A stretch of DNA of 51,315 bases, taken from contig WTGI01000015.1 in assembly GCA_011523635.1 (NCBI GenBank), positions 1 through 51,315 on the forward strand. Reading direction: 5' to 3'. The DNA comes from Acidimicrobiia bacterium. Lineage in GTDB: Bacteria > Actinomycetota > Acidimicrobiia > Spongiisociales > Spongiisociaceae. Below the pieces are notes generated by a model, which was given only the letters and a program-made list of their open reading frames with translations, made no database searches and had not been told where the DNA came from. Below, piece after piece: positions 17,447-25,289 of the stretch. Both the position numbers and the translations under genes were made by a program. How positions within the stretch are numbered: position 1 is the first letter of the stretch; each line of letters opens with the position of its first letter.

Positions 17447-17914
17447 CTAGTCGGTCATTTCCTCGTACTTGGCGCTGATGTCATCCCACGGGACCAGAGT
17501 GTCGGCCCACCAATGGAGGCGACCCAGATAGACGCTCAACTCGTGGGTGTAGGCCAGGTACTCCTCGCGCGTCTCCATGTGGTCGAGCGCGTCTAGAGAA
17601 CCACGCACCAGCGCGACGCTGTCGTCGAGCCCGTACCAGTTGTGGAGTATGCCAAGCTGCGCGTCGCAGAACATCCGTACCACCTGCTTGAGCGTCTCCA
17701 GATCGAGCGACTCATCCCGGCCGGCATTGCGTAGCACCGCCATGTCGTCGGCGAAGGCCCTGGTGTTCTCCTCGGCGCAGATGATCATCGGCCATCCGTA
17801 CCCCTTGGTCCCCCGCCGGGTCGTGAGCCTCCGGACCTCGTCCGGCATCTCGTACCAGATGGCATTGGTGGCGCGGTTCAGCACTTCGATGGTGTTGGCA
17901 ACCCTGTAGTCCAT
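17447..17914 (-). CDS. Unknown 155-residue helical protein (BMC operon)
   Basis: I do not recognise this protein. It is acidic, rich in Asp/Glu/Leu/Trp, and looks all-helical: IEVLNRATNAIWYEMPDEVR, then GYGWPMIICAEENTR, then LKQVVRMFCDAQLGILHNWY and a Trp-rich end (LHWWADTLVPWDD). It has no signal peptide or membrane segment. It lies 20 bases upstream of the MocA-type gene and about 70 bases downstream of the phosphotriesterase-like gene, so it is probably co-transcribed with the BMC genes. It could be an enzyme subunit or a structural adaptor; nothing in the sequence decides this. Confidence 0.7.
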   Translation of the reverse strand: MDYRVANTIEVLNRATNAIWYEMPDEVRRLTTRRGTKGYGWPMIICAEENTRAFADDMAVLRNAGRDESLDLETLKQVVRMFCDAQLGILHNWYGLDDSVALVRGSLDALDHMETREEYLAYTHELSVYLGRLHWWADTLVPWDDISAKYEEMTD

Positions 17915-17981
17915 GAGTCATCCCATCCTATCGGCCTCCGCCGCGGCGGCGCCAGCCCCAGGGCGGCAGCCCCTGATCCGG

Positions 17982-19028
17982 TCAGGCTGCCTTCATGGCG
18001 AGGGCGAGAGCGCGCGCCGGGTTGTCGATGACGGTCCCGTAGAGGGTGTTGACCGGCATGCCCCGCTTCTTGAGCGACGGGAGGATCACATTCATGATGT
18101 GGTCCCAGCCCGGGCCTCCGAAGCTCGACAGGCGGGCCTTCAGACCGATGTCGTGCGCGAAGAGGAGCTTGCCGCCCAGACCGTCCTCGACCATCCACTC
18201 GACTGTGGACATCCGGTCCTCGTCGGATACGTATACCCCGTCGGTCGGGCACGGGTGGCCCCAGTCGTCCAACTCCAGGAAGGTGTCGTAGGTTGCTATC
18301 TCCTCCAGATAGGGCCGGTCGTCGGTGCACAGGTCCAGGTGGCCGGCGATGACCCGGCTGGGATGCACGCCGTGGTCCTCGATCAGGAACCCGAGAATCG
18401 ACGGCATCAGGCGCTGCTCGTGGAGCGCATGGATCTGGATGGCCGCACCGGTGGCGTGGTGGGTGATGGCGGCCGCTTCCAGGACCTTCCACTCGTTGCG
18501 CGTCACCGGGTCGGAGGTACCGATCTCCCCGATGATCCCGCAGCGGATGTCGGTTCCGTCGGCGCCGGTGGTGATGTCACCGATCATTCCCTCGGCCAAC
18601 TCCTCGGCGGTCATCGAATCCACGTACCAGGGATGGGCATGGTCGACGTAGTACCCGGTGCCCGAGATGATGTTGATTCCGACATCGTCGGCGATCTTGC
18701 GCAATCCCCACACGTCCCTACCCAGACCGAGGTTCGACGAGTCGACCACGCTGCGGCCCAGGGCCATCTTGAACCGCCTGATCTCCTGCGCGCTGAGCCG
18801 CCAGTCGGTGTTGATCAGGTTGTCGCGGCTGCGGTAGGGAAACTCCCGGAGCAGCGCCGCGTTGTGGGGGGTCACCGGTACGTAGGAGTCGGACCCCAAG
18901 CCCCGATGCGTGCCTTCCAGGAACCACATGAGGCATGTGAACAGCAGATGCTCGTGCATCATGGTCACGCCGAGTTGGTGAGGCTCGATGGGACCGTTGA
19001 CCGTGATGATCTTGCCTGTTTCCTTCAT
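17982..19028 (-). CDS. Phosphotriesterase-family metal hydrolase, copy 1 (first gene of BMC operon)
   Basis: The 348-residue protein shows the two-metal TIM-barrel ligands of the phosphotriesterase group: HEH at 25-27, Glu in IIGEIGTSDP in place of the carbamylated Lys, His in IQIHALHEQ, His in VIAGHLDL and Asp in LFAHDIGLK. Family members include lactonases, esterases and amide hydrolases; true phosphotriesterase activity is rare. A paralogue of nearly the same length (44965-46014) shares long identical stretches such as GLGRDVWGLRKIADDVG. The start has GGAG seven bases upstream. Leading the BMC operon, it may release the aldehyde precursor. Confidence 0.92.
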   Translation of the reverse strand: MKETGKIITVNGPIEPHQLGVTMMHEHLLFTCLMWFLEGTHRGLGSDSYVPVTPHNAALLREFPYRSRDNLINTDWRLSAQEIRRFKMALGRSVVDSSNLGLGRDVWGLRKIADDVGINIISGTGYYVDHAHPWYVDSMTAEELAEGMIGDITTGADGTDIRCGIIGEIGTSDPVTRNEWKVLEAAAITHHATGAAIQIHALHEQRLMPSILGFLIEDHGVHPSRVIAGHLDLCTDDRPYLEEIATYDTFLELDDWGHPCPTDGVYVSDEDRMSTVEWMVEDGLGGKLLFAHDIGLKARLSSFGGPGWDHIMNVILPSLKKRGMPVNTLYGTVIDNPARALALAMKAA

Positions 19029-19093
19029 GGTCTCTCCGTCGCTTATCCCGATGACACTAGGAGGGTACTGTGGCGCGGCACGGCGGACAGGCC

Positions 19094-19534
19094 TCAGAAC
19101 AGGCCGGAGACCTTGACTTTGACGTCCGCCACATCGGACTCGACTATGACCGTGATGTTCTCCACCCCGGGGTTGTACACCCAGATGGCCCGGTCGACGC
19201 CCTCCTCCGTCCTCACATCGAGAGGCGGCTCGAGCGCACCCGTGTAGAAGTCGACGAGCTCGTCGAAACCGGCGGTCACATCGAAGAAGACATCGTCACC
19301 CGCCCCCGTGGGTTCCCAGTAGGCCGAGGTCACGCCGGGCGGGACCAGCTCGGGCGGAAATCTCGCCGGGAGTCCTTCAGTGGGCGCGGCAACTGTCGTC
19401 GGCGGCAGCGTGGTCATGGACGCCGGCTCGGTGGTGGCGGGAGCGGTGGTCGTGGCGGTGGTGGTCGGGCCGGAGTCACCGCCGCACGCGGCGAGGAGCA
19501 GTAGGGCGATCGCCGGAACTACGTGGCGTTTCAT
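19094..19534 (-). CDS. Small lipoprotein of unknown function
   Basis: The start MKRHVVPAIALLLLAACGG gives a short signal peptide with lipobox LAAC and Cys17. A Thr/Ala/Pro-rich linker follows to about residue 53, then a small domain of about 90 residues (VPPGVTSAYWEPTG, TAGFDELVDFYTGAL, VENITVIVES). It should be anchored outside the membrane. The start was chosen for the signal peptide and the GGGAGGG site; a longer frame upstream has no such features. It lies next to the divergent permease genes and may be regulated with them. I do not recognise the C-terminal domain. Confidence 0.75.
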   Translation of the reverse strand: MKRHVVPAIALLLLAACGGDSGPTTTATTTAPATTEPASMTTLPPTTVAAPTEGLPARFPPELVPPGVTSAYWEPTGAGDDVFFDVTAGFDELVDFYTGALEPPLDVRTEEGVDRAIWVYNPGVENITVIVESDVADVKVKVSGLF

Positions 19535-19613
19535 AAACCCTCCCGGTGATCCCAAATCGATCAGTCTGCCGCCGATCCTAGCCCCCGGTCGATAGGGCGG
19601 TCGGTGGTGACAG

Positions 19614-19642
19614 GTGACGGATCGCGCGGCAGTGGGTAGCAT
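19614..19642 (+). promoter_or_regulatory. Candidate promoter of the tandem permease genes
   Basis: GTGACG at 19614-19619 and TAGCAT at 19637-19642 are 17 bases apart, each matching four of six consensus positions. They lie about 30 bases before the first permease ATG, whose ribosome site GAGGAG follows. The divergent lipoprotein gene starts about 80 bases to the left. Confidence 0.35.
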
Positions 19643-19668
19643 CCGCGACGCGTCTGTAGAGGAGCCGG

Positions 19669-20577
19669 ATGGCCAGAGGTAGTCGTCGGCGAGGTGTCTC
19701 GCCTCCGGCGCGACCTCCGAAGCAGTCGTTGCTGATCGCCCAGGCCGCCTTCGTCCCGGTGATTCTGGCGATCGTCTGGTTCTTGGTGACCAGGGAGACC
19801 CCGCTGGACCCCATGAGCCTGCCCTCGTCACTGCGCCTGTTCTTCACAACCGGCAGTTCGGGTCTTACCCGCATCGACCCGGTGTACCTGCCCCCGCCCG
19901 AAGCGGTTTACCACAGCGCCATCGAACTCTCCGATGTTCTCCCGGGCGCCCTCTGGATCTCGATGCGGATCGTGCTGCTGGGCCTCGCGTTCGGGGGTGT
20001 GGCCGGCATCGCCACCGGCCTGATCCTCGGCTACAGCCCGACGATCCGACGGTACTTCGAGGCCACGCTCGACAACCTGGTGCGCCCGGTCCCGTTCATC
20101 GCGTTCATCTACCTGTTCATCCTCTGGTTCAGGGTCGAGGCCGTCCGACTCGTCGTGCTCGTGGCCATCGGGATTTTCCTGCTTCTGAGCCTGACCACTC
20201 TCGAGGCGGTACGGAACGTCCCCCAGATCTACGTCAAGGCGGCCCTGACCGCCGGGGCGGAACGGTTCCGCATCTACCGAACGGTCGTCGTCCCGGCCAT
20301 TACGCCGCACCTGATCGCATCCGTACGGTTGGGAGCCGCCTACGCCTGGGGGCTGCTTGTCGCAGCCGAGCTAGCCGGTAGCCAGCAGGGTCTCGGCTAC
20401 ATCCTGATCAGCCGGGTCAACTTCTACCTGGACACCGCTTCCGCGGTGCTCATCGTGTTCATCTTCTGCTCCCTGGCGGTGGTCTTCGATCAATCGGTGC
20501 GGTACGCCGCCGGTCGGCTGACCAGGTGGAGCCCGCGGGCGAGGCGGGGAATGGTCGGCCACATGCTGGGGAATTGA
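19669..20577 (+). CDS. ABC transporter permease, SsuC/TauC type, copy 1
   Basis: The 302-residue protein has a basic N-terminus and about six membrane segments. The permease motif AALTAGAERFRIYRTVVVPA contacts the ATPase. The family imports sulfonates, taurine, nitrate, thiamine precursors and related compounds. It is followed five bases later by a second permease of the same family; both end in the same way (RWSPRARRGMVGHMLGN here). GAGGAG precedes the ATG. No ATPase subunit is present in this gene group, so one must be encoded elsewhere. Confidence 0.92.
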   Translation: MARGSRRRGVSPPARPPKQSLLIAQAAFVPVILAIVWFLVTRETPLDPMSLPSSLRLFFTTGSSGLTRIDPVYLPPPEAVYHSAIELSDVLPGALWISMRIVLLGLAFGGVAGIATGLILGYSPTIRRYFEATLDNLVRPVPFIAFIYLFILWFRVEAVRLVVLVAIGIFLLLSLTTLEAVRNVPQIYVKAALTAGAERFRIYRTVVVPAITPHLIASVRLGAAYAWGLLVAAELAGSQQGLGYILISRVNFYLDTASAVLIVFIFCSLAVVFDQSVRYAAGRLTRWSPRARRGMVGHMLGN

Positions 20578-20582
20578 CGCGA

Positions 20583-21443
20583 ATGCGGCGACTAGGCCTT
20601 CGACGGTCCAGAACGGAGAGGAGGGAGGTTCAACTCCAGATCCAACCGGTGACCGCCGGACCGGCGCGCCGGCTGGCCGAGGCGTCGGTGGTACCGCTCG
20701 TCCTGGTAGCGGTCTGGTATGCGCTGACGCGAAACATCCTCGATCCCGGCATATACCCCGGCCCGGACAAGGTTCTCGCGTCCCTGGTGGAGATCATCGA
20801 TCTCATCCCCTCCGCTACCTGGGTGTCGCTGCGCATGGTGTTGCTGGGAATGGCGGTGGGTAGCGTCGCCGGGTTGGCCACGGGCATCGTCTTCGGTTAC
20901 AGCGCGTTCATCCGTCGGTTCTTTGAGGCAACCCTGGACAACCTGGTCCGTCCCGTTCCGTTGTTCGCGCTGATTCCGTTCTTCATCCTCTGGTTCGGAG
21001 TCGGGTACGCGCCCCAGGTGTCTCTGGTCGCACTGGCCATGTTCCTCTTGTGGACGCTTGTCACCTTGGAGGCCATACGCAACGTCCCCCACATCTACAT
21101 GCAGGCCGCACTCACCACGGGAGCGAGCCGCTTTCACATATACAGGACGGTGGTGGTACCGGCCATCATGCCGCACCTGGTGGGCTCTCTCCGCCTGGCC
21201 GCAGCCTCTGCCTGGGGCCTCGATGCGGCCGTGGAACTCATAGGCGGTTCCCGGACCGGACTGGGCTTCATCCTGTTGGTTCGTAACCAGTACCTCGATC
21301 CGGCCGGGATGATGATGATCGTGTTCATCTTCTGCACGATGGCGATCATCTTCGACCAGACGGTTCGCCTCATTTCGGCGCGAATAATTCGCTGGAGCCC
21401 ACGCAGCGACCGCGGCCTCGTAGGTAGCATGCTCGGTAACTAA
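20583..21443 (+). CDS. ABC transporter permease, SsuC/TauC type, copy 2
   Basis: The 286-residue paralogue of the preceding gene has the motif AALTTGASRFHIYRTVVVPA and the ending RWSPRSDRGLVGSMLGN. Long matches such as FFEATLDNLVRPVP, shared in form with copy 1, indicate a tandem duplication followed by divergence. The two probably form a heterodimeric channel. ATG 20583 is preferred because it follows the upstream stop by five bases; an earlier in-frame ATG lies inside the upstream gene. Confidence 0.92.
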   Translation: MRRLGLRRSRTERREVQLQIQPVTAGPARRLAEASVVPLVLVAVWYALTRNILDPGIYPGPDKVLASLVEIIDLIPSATWVSLRMVLLGMAVGSVAGLATGIVFGYSAFIRRFFEATLDNLVRPVPLFALIPFFILWFGVGYAPQVSLVALAMFLLWTLVTLEAIRNVPHIYMQAALTTGASRFHIYRTVVVPAIMPHLVGSLRLAAASAWGLDAAVELIGGSRTGLGFILLVRNQYLDPAGMMMIVFIFCTMAIIFDQTVRLISARIIRWSPRSDRGLVGSMLGN

Positions 21444-21528
21444 GTGGGAAGCAGGCTGCCGGCGCGGCCTACGCGGCCTGATTAACGCCCGGCAGGAGAG
21501 TACGCACTCCCACGCGATGGGAGGCAAA

Positions 21529-22884
21529 ATGCGACGCTCACCCAGGAAACGGCTCTTCATCCCGATCATGATGGTCCTAGCCCTGATGGCGACGGCTTGC
21601 GGGAGCGAGGAACCTGCCGCAACTACGGCTGCGCCCACCACCGCCGCGCCGACTACCACGGCCGCGCCCACCACTACGGCCGCGCCGACTACCACGGCCG
21701 CGCCCGCGCCTACCACCACCGCTCCCCCGACGACGGTGATCCGGGAGGTGGTCGAGGTGGTCGAGGTGGTCCGCGAGGTGGTCGTGGAGCCGGAGGAAGA
21801 GGAGATGGGCCCGATGATCCCGGATGCGCCACTGGTGACGGTGCGGATCAACGGTGGACCTTTCTATCCGTTCAACCTGTGGGCCGCGTCCAAGGAGTTG
21901 GGCATCGCCGACGAACTCAACATCGAGTTGGACATCTCGAGCCAGGGCTTCTTCCCGACCGCCGCACTGAAGCGGGGTGAGTTCGACGTGATCGCCTCGT
22001 GCCCGGCCTGCGCGTTCGGCGTGTACGAGAGCATTCCGGAGTTCCGTAACTGGATCACGTCCTACCAGTGGAGGGGATTCCAGCTGATCGGCCGCGCCGA
22101 TCCCGAGACCGGCGCCCCGGTACATAAGCCATGGATCGACTTCTTCGTCGACGCCGGCGGTGACTTGGATCAAGCCAACCGGGAGTTCGCGGCATCGCTC
22201 GCCGGACGGAGCTTCGCAATCTGGGATCCCGGTGGCATCGCGACGCTCAAGGCCCTGATCGAGCAGGGCGGGTTGACCCTTGACGATATCGAGATCATCG
22301 GCTTCGCCGACATCAACGTAGCCTCTACGTCGTTCATCGCCGGCGAGGGTGACTACCACTCCGGTGACAGCATCCAGATGCACCGGATGCTGACCGCACC
22401 CGACCTTAGAGACAGCTTCGTATCGGCTGCCCCGTTCCAAGCCTACGGGGCGACCGGGTTGTGGTACAGCACCTTCGCGTCCACCCAGGACTGGCTGGAC
22501 GCCAACGAGGAGACGGCGCTGCGAATGCTGGCAATCTGGTACCGGACCACCCGCTACCTGCACAACCGCACCGCCGACGTGCTCCCGCCCATGCACGAGG
22601 CAGTGCGCCGGGCCGGCGGAGTCCTGGTGGACGACGAGACGCTCAAGGCCGAGTTGTTCAACATCGAGGACTTCGTGCGGTACCAGGATGCGTGGGATCA
22701 CTACTTCGCCGACGGTTCGCCCACCAACATGGACCTGTCCATCGCCCTCACCCACAAGAACGCGGTGGAGGCCGGGACCGTGGGGGCCGACTCGGACTGG
22801 CGGGTCTTCGAGGTCGAGAAGGAATGGTTCCAGAAACTGATGGCCAGACAGGACCTGGTCAACTGGATCATGAAGCCGCTGTAG
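21529..22884 (+). CDS. Substrate-binding lipoprotein, SsuA/NMT1-like
   Basis: The 451-residue protein has a lipoprotein signal with lipobox ATAC and Cys24. A Pro/Thr/Ala repeat linker (about 34-70) and a Val/Glu-rich stretch (VVEVVEVVREVVVEPEEEE) follow. The binding domain then has GGPFYPFNLWAASKELGIAD, LKRGEFDVIASCPACAFGVY and SFAIWDPGGIATLKALIEQG, as in ABC proteins for sulfonates or pyrimidine precursors. It follows two matching permeases, so it presumably delivers their substrate. GGGAGG lies before ATG 21529; the ATG at 21517 itself overlaps that site. A strong hairpin follows the gene. Confidence 0.88.
   Translation: MRRSPRKRLFIPIMMVLALMATACGSEEPAATTAAPTTAAPTTTAAPTTTAAPTTTAAPAPTTTAPPTTVIREVVEVVEVVREVVVEPEEEEMGPMIPDAPLVTVRINGGPFYPFNLWAASKELGIADELNIELDISSQGFFPTAALKRGEFDVIASCPACAFGVYESIPEFRNWITSYQWRGFQLIGRADPETGAPVHKPWIDFFVDAGGDLDQANREFAASLAGRSFAIWDPGGIATLKALIEQGGLTLDDIEIIGFADINVASTSFIAGEGDYHSGDSIQMHRMLTAPDLRDSFVSAAPFQAYGATGLWYSTFASTQDWLDANEETALRMLAIWYRTTRYLHNRTADVLPPMHEAVRRAGGVLVDDETLKAELFNIEDFVRYQDAWDHYFADGSPTNMDLSIALTHKNAVEAGTVGADSDWRVFEVEKEWFQKLMARQDLVNWIMKPL
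21607..21735 (+). repeat. Tandem codon repeats encoding the Pro/Thr/Ala linker
   Basis: The linker is encoded by near-identical units of about 18 bases giving repeated APTTTA blocks. It is a low-complexity repeat inside the lipoprotein gene and not a CRISPR or mobile element. Copy number may vary between strains by slippage. Confidence 0.7.
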
Positions 22885-22899
22885 CAAACAGCCAACCGA

Positions 22900-22932
22900 G
22901 AGCAGGCCCCGGACCGGAGCCGGGGCCTGCTC
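22900..22932 (+). terminator. Strong GC-rich hairpin after the binding-protein gene
   Basis: GAGCAGGCCCCGG at 22900-22912 is an exact inverted repeat of CCGGGGCCTGCTC at 22920-22932, with a seven-base loop. It lies 16 bases after the stop codon and 33 bases before the next start. No U tract follows, so it may end transcription weakly or protect the 3' end of the transporter mRNA. Confidence 0.6.
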
Positions 22933-22964
22933 CGCGCACCGGGCCGCTCAAGGGAGAAGAGGAA

Positions 22965-24143
22965 GTGACCGACATCAGCGGGAGGGTGGCCGCCGGGTTC
23001 GAGCCGGTGGTGGAGGCCTTCGAGGAGAACTTCGCCGTCCGGGGCGAGGTGGGGGCCGAGTTCTGCGCCTACGTGGGAGGCGAGCCGGTGGTCGACATCT
23101 GGGCCGGGATAGCCGCCCCGGGGAGGCCGTGGCTCGAGGACACGTTGGTGCCCGTGTTCTCGGTCACGAAGGGTCCGACCGCCCTGGTGGCCCAGATGCT
23201 GGTTGATCGTGGCCTCATGGACCTGGATACCCCGGTTTGCGAATACTGGCCGGAGTTCGCGGCCGGGGGCAAGGGTAATGCGCGGGTGCGGCACGTTCTC
23301 GGCCACACGCTGGGGCTTCCGTCCTTCCCCGACTACTGGAACCTGGTGAGCTTCGACGCTGCGGAGGGATGGCACCGGTATGGAGAGATCTCGTCAAGGC
23401 TGGCCACCGCTCCCCTCGCCTGGGAACCGGGAACCCGGGTGGCTTACCACTCCATCACCTACGGTTGGCTGGTGGCGGAACTGGTGCGGCGGATCGACGG
23501 CCGGACGCTGGGCGCCTTCTTCGCCGAGGAGGTGGCCGCCCCGCTGGGACTCGACTTCTGGATCGGGCTTCCGGCCGAACATCACGATCGGGTCGCCAGG
23601 CTGTGGCACGATCCCGACCCCGCGTTCGACCTCGTCGAGGCGCTCGGAGGACCCGAGAAGGCGGCCGGGGCGGCCCTGTTCATAGGTCCGGAGCGCGGAT
23701 CTCCGATCGACCTCGCCAACGACCCCGACTTCTGGACGGCCGAGATGCCGGCCGTGAACGGCGTCGGCACCGCCCGCAGCGTGGCGCGGATGTACGCCAT
23801 GCTGGCCTCGGGCGGGGAACTGGACGGCGTGCGCCTGGTGTCCGACGAGTCGGTGGCCACGCACGCTGCCGAGCAGGCCAGGGGCACCGACGCCATCTTC
23901 GGGGGCGAGACCCGCGTGGCGCTCGGGTACGGGCGCTCGACGCCCGGAGGACTGTCGCTCGGACCTAACGATGAGGCGTTCGGGATGCAGGGGATCGGAG
24001 GATCGGTTGGCTACGCGGATCCGGTCGCCGAGGTCGGCTTCGGCTACGCCATGAACCAGACCCACATGGAGGTCGGCACCGACCGCCGGCCCAGGGCGCT
24101 GTCGGTCGCCCTCTATCGAGCGATCGCCGGCCGGGACGGTTGA
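22965..24143 (+). CDS. Serine hydrolase of the beta-lactamase class C / family VIII esterase fold
   Basis: The 392-residue enzyme has the catalytic SxxK motif as SVTK (Ser66, Lys69) and a Tyr motif YHS near 161, as in family VIII esterases and class C-like hydrolases; HTLGLPSF after the first half is also typical. No signal peptide is visible, so a cytoplasmic esterase or amide hydrolase is more likely than a secreted beta-lactamase. The start is a GTG with AGGGAGAAGAGG upstream; a longer frame overlaps the upstream gene. It lies after a hairpin behind the SsuA-like gene and may act on the imported compound. Confidence 0.88.
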   Translation: MTDISGRVAAGFEPVVEAFEENFAVRGEVGAEFCAYVGGEPVVDIWAGIAAPGRPWLEDTLVPVFSVTKGPTALVAQMLVDRGLMDLDTPVCEYWPEFAAGGKGNARVRHVLGHTLGLPSFPDYWNLVSFDAAEGWHRYGEISSRLATAPLAWEPGTRVAYHSITYGWLVAELVRRIDGRTLGAFFAEEVAAPLGLDFWIGLPAEHHDRVARLWHDPDPAFDLVEALGGPEKAAGAALFIGPERGSPIDLANDPDFWTAEMPAVNGVGTARSVARMYAMLASGGELDGVRLVSDESVATHAAEQARGTDAIFGGETRVALGYGRSTPGGLSLGPNDEAFGMQGIGGSVGYADPVAEVGFGYAMNQTHMEVGTDRRPRALSVALYRAIAGRDG

Positions 24144-24161
24144 TACCGGTCCACGAGGGAC

Positions 24162-24938
24162 TCAGACCGGGTTGTCCTTGCCCTCCGGACCCATGGCTGT
24201 GTACCCGCCGTCCACCTTGAGGTCGATGCCGGTTATGAACGAAGCGTCGTCGCTGCAGAGGAACAGGATGGCCCTGGCCACATCCATCGTCTCGCCGCAG
24301 CGATCCAGCATCAGGCGCGGGATGATGTAATCCTCGAAGGCCCGGCGCTCCATGACATTGGCGGTGGCTTCGGTCCAGGTCCATCCCGGGCTGACCGTGT
24401 TGGCCCGGATGCCGTGGGCGCCCAGGTCGAGGGCCATGCACTTCGTCATCGCCACCAGCGCCCCCTTGGTGCTGTGATAGGTCCAGGCGCCCGGCTTGGC
24501 GACTCCCGCCACCACGCTGGCCACGTTGACGATGGCGCCGTTGCCCGCCTGCTTCAGCGGCTCGAAGGCGGCCTGGACCATGTTGGTGGCGCCCAGAACG
24601 TTGGTGGACCAACTGGCCTCCCACTCCTCCCTGGTGACATCCAGCCCTGCGACCACGAAGCTGGCCGCGTTGTTGACCAGGCAATCGACCCGGCCGAACG
24701 TGTCGACCGCGGCCGCCACCGCCCGGCGGCAGTCCTCTGATCTCGCCACGCTGCCGCCCACCGACCGCAGGGCCTCAGGCGAGCAATCGAGGCCCTGAGT
24801 GACGAGGTCGTGGTCCACCGGTTGGCGGTCGAGCACCACCACCCGGGCGCCCTCCCGGAGGAATTCCCTGGTCGTTGCCCGGCCGATCCCGGAGGCCCCC
24901 CCGGTAACCAGCACCACCCGATTCTCGAAGCGCATCAT
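24162..24938 (-). CDS. Short-chain dehydrogenase/reductase (SDR)
   Basis: The 258-residue classical SDR has TGGASGIG for NAD(P) binding, an NNAAS segment, Ser in NVASVVAG and the YxxxK pair in YHSTKGA, so the catalytic residues are complete. The C-terminus ends GIDLKVDGGYTAMGPEGK, typical of the family. GGAG lies seven bases before ATG 24938; a longer frame to 25010 lacks support. It lies about 130 bases after the sarcosine oxidase delta gene on the same strand and may belong to that operon. Confidence 0.9.
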   Translation of the reverse strand: MMRFENRVVLVTGGASGIGRATTREFLREGARVVVLDRQPVDHDLVTQGLDCSPEALRSVGGSVARSEDCRRAVAAAVDTFGRVDCLVNNAASFVVAGLDVTREEWEASWSTNVLGATNMVQAAFEPLKQAGNGAIVNVASVVAGVAKPGAWTYHSTKGALVAMTKCMALDLGAHGIRANTVSPGWTWTEATANVMERRAFEDYIIPRLMLDRCGETMDVARAILFLCSDDASFITGIDLKVDGGYTAMGPEGKDNPV

Positions 24939-25067
24939 GAGGGTCTCCATTCCCGAGGAGCCATGGCCTGAGACCTCACCCGGTGAGGGTCCCACGCCGC
25001 CTGCCCGCAAGCGTATGGCCGGCCCGGGTGGGCGTCAACATCGTGGTGCTCACAGGCGTCACGCCGG

Positions 25068-25289
25068 CTAGATGGTTGTATCCCGCTCGATGGCCTGCCA
25101 GCGGCCGCAGCCTCCGGCGTGGAACCAGCGCTCCTGCTTCGCTCCCTCCGTGTTGCTCATCATGAAGCCACGGTCCACATCACGTTCGTCGGCTCCGGTC
25201 AGGTGGTCGGGAGGGTCGGGAACCTCGCCGTACACCCACTCGTCGACCGGGCGGACACCACAATGCGGGCAGTGGAGACGCAGGGCCAT
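25068..25289 (-). CDS. soxD: Sarcosine oxidase, delta subunit
   Basis: The small 73-residue protein has the zinc-binding pattern CPHCGVRPVDEWVYGE and a later ERWFHAGGCGRW, the landmarks of SoxD. In heterotetrameric sarcosine oxidase this subunit holds a structural zinc. The start overlaps the soxB stop by one base (TGATG). A longer open frame reaching 25442 lies within soxB and was not used. Confidence 0.93.
   Translation of the reverse strand: MALRLHCPHCGVRPVDEWVYGEVPDPPDHLTGADERDVDRGFMMSNTEGAKQERWFHAGGCGRWQAIERDTTI

Noticed and set aside
21607-21735. Repeats that could be taken for a CRISPR array
   Set aside because: Units are contiguous, in frame, and encode a Thr/Ala/Pro linker; there are no spacers or cas genes.
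20592-21851. Antisense ORF of about 419 residues opposite the second permease
   Set aside because: The C-terminal half has no domain character and the start is made of the reverse complement of the linker repeats; permease reading on the plus strand is clear.
22965-24143. True antibiotic beta-lactamase
   Set aside because: No signal peptide, YHS instead of YxN, and position behind a transporter favour a cytoplasmic esterase or amide hydrolase.
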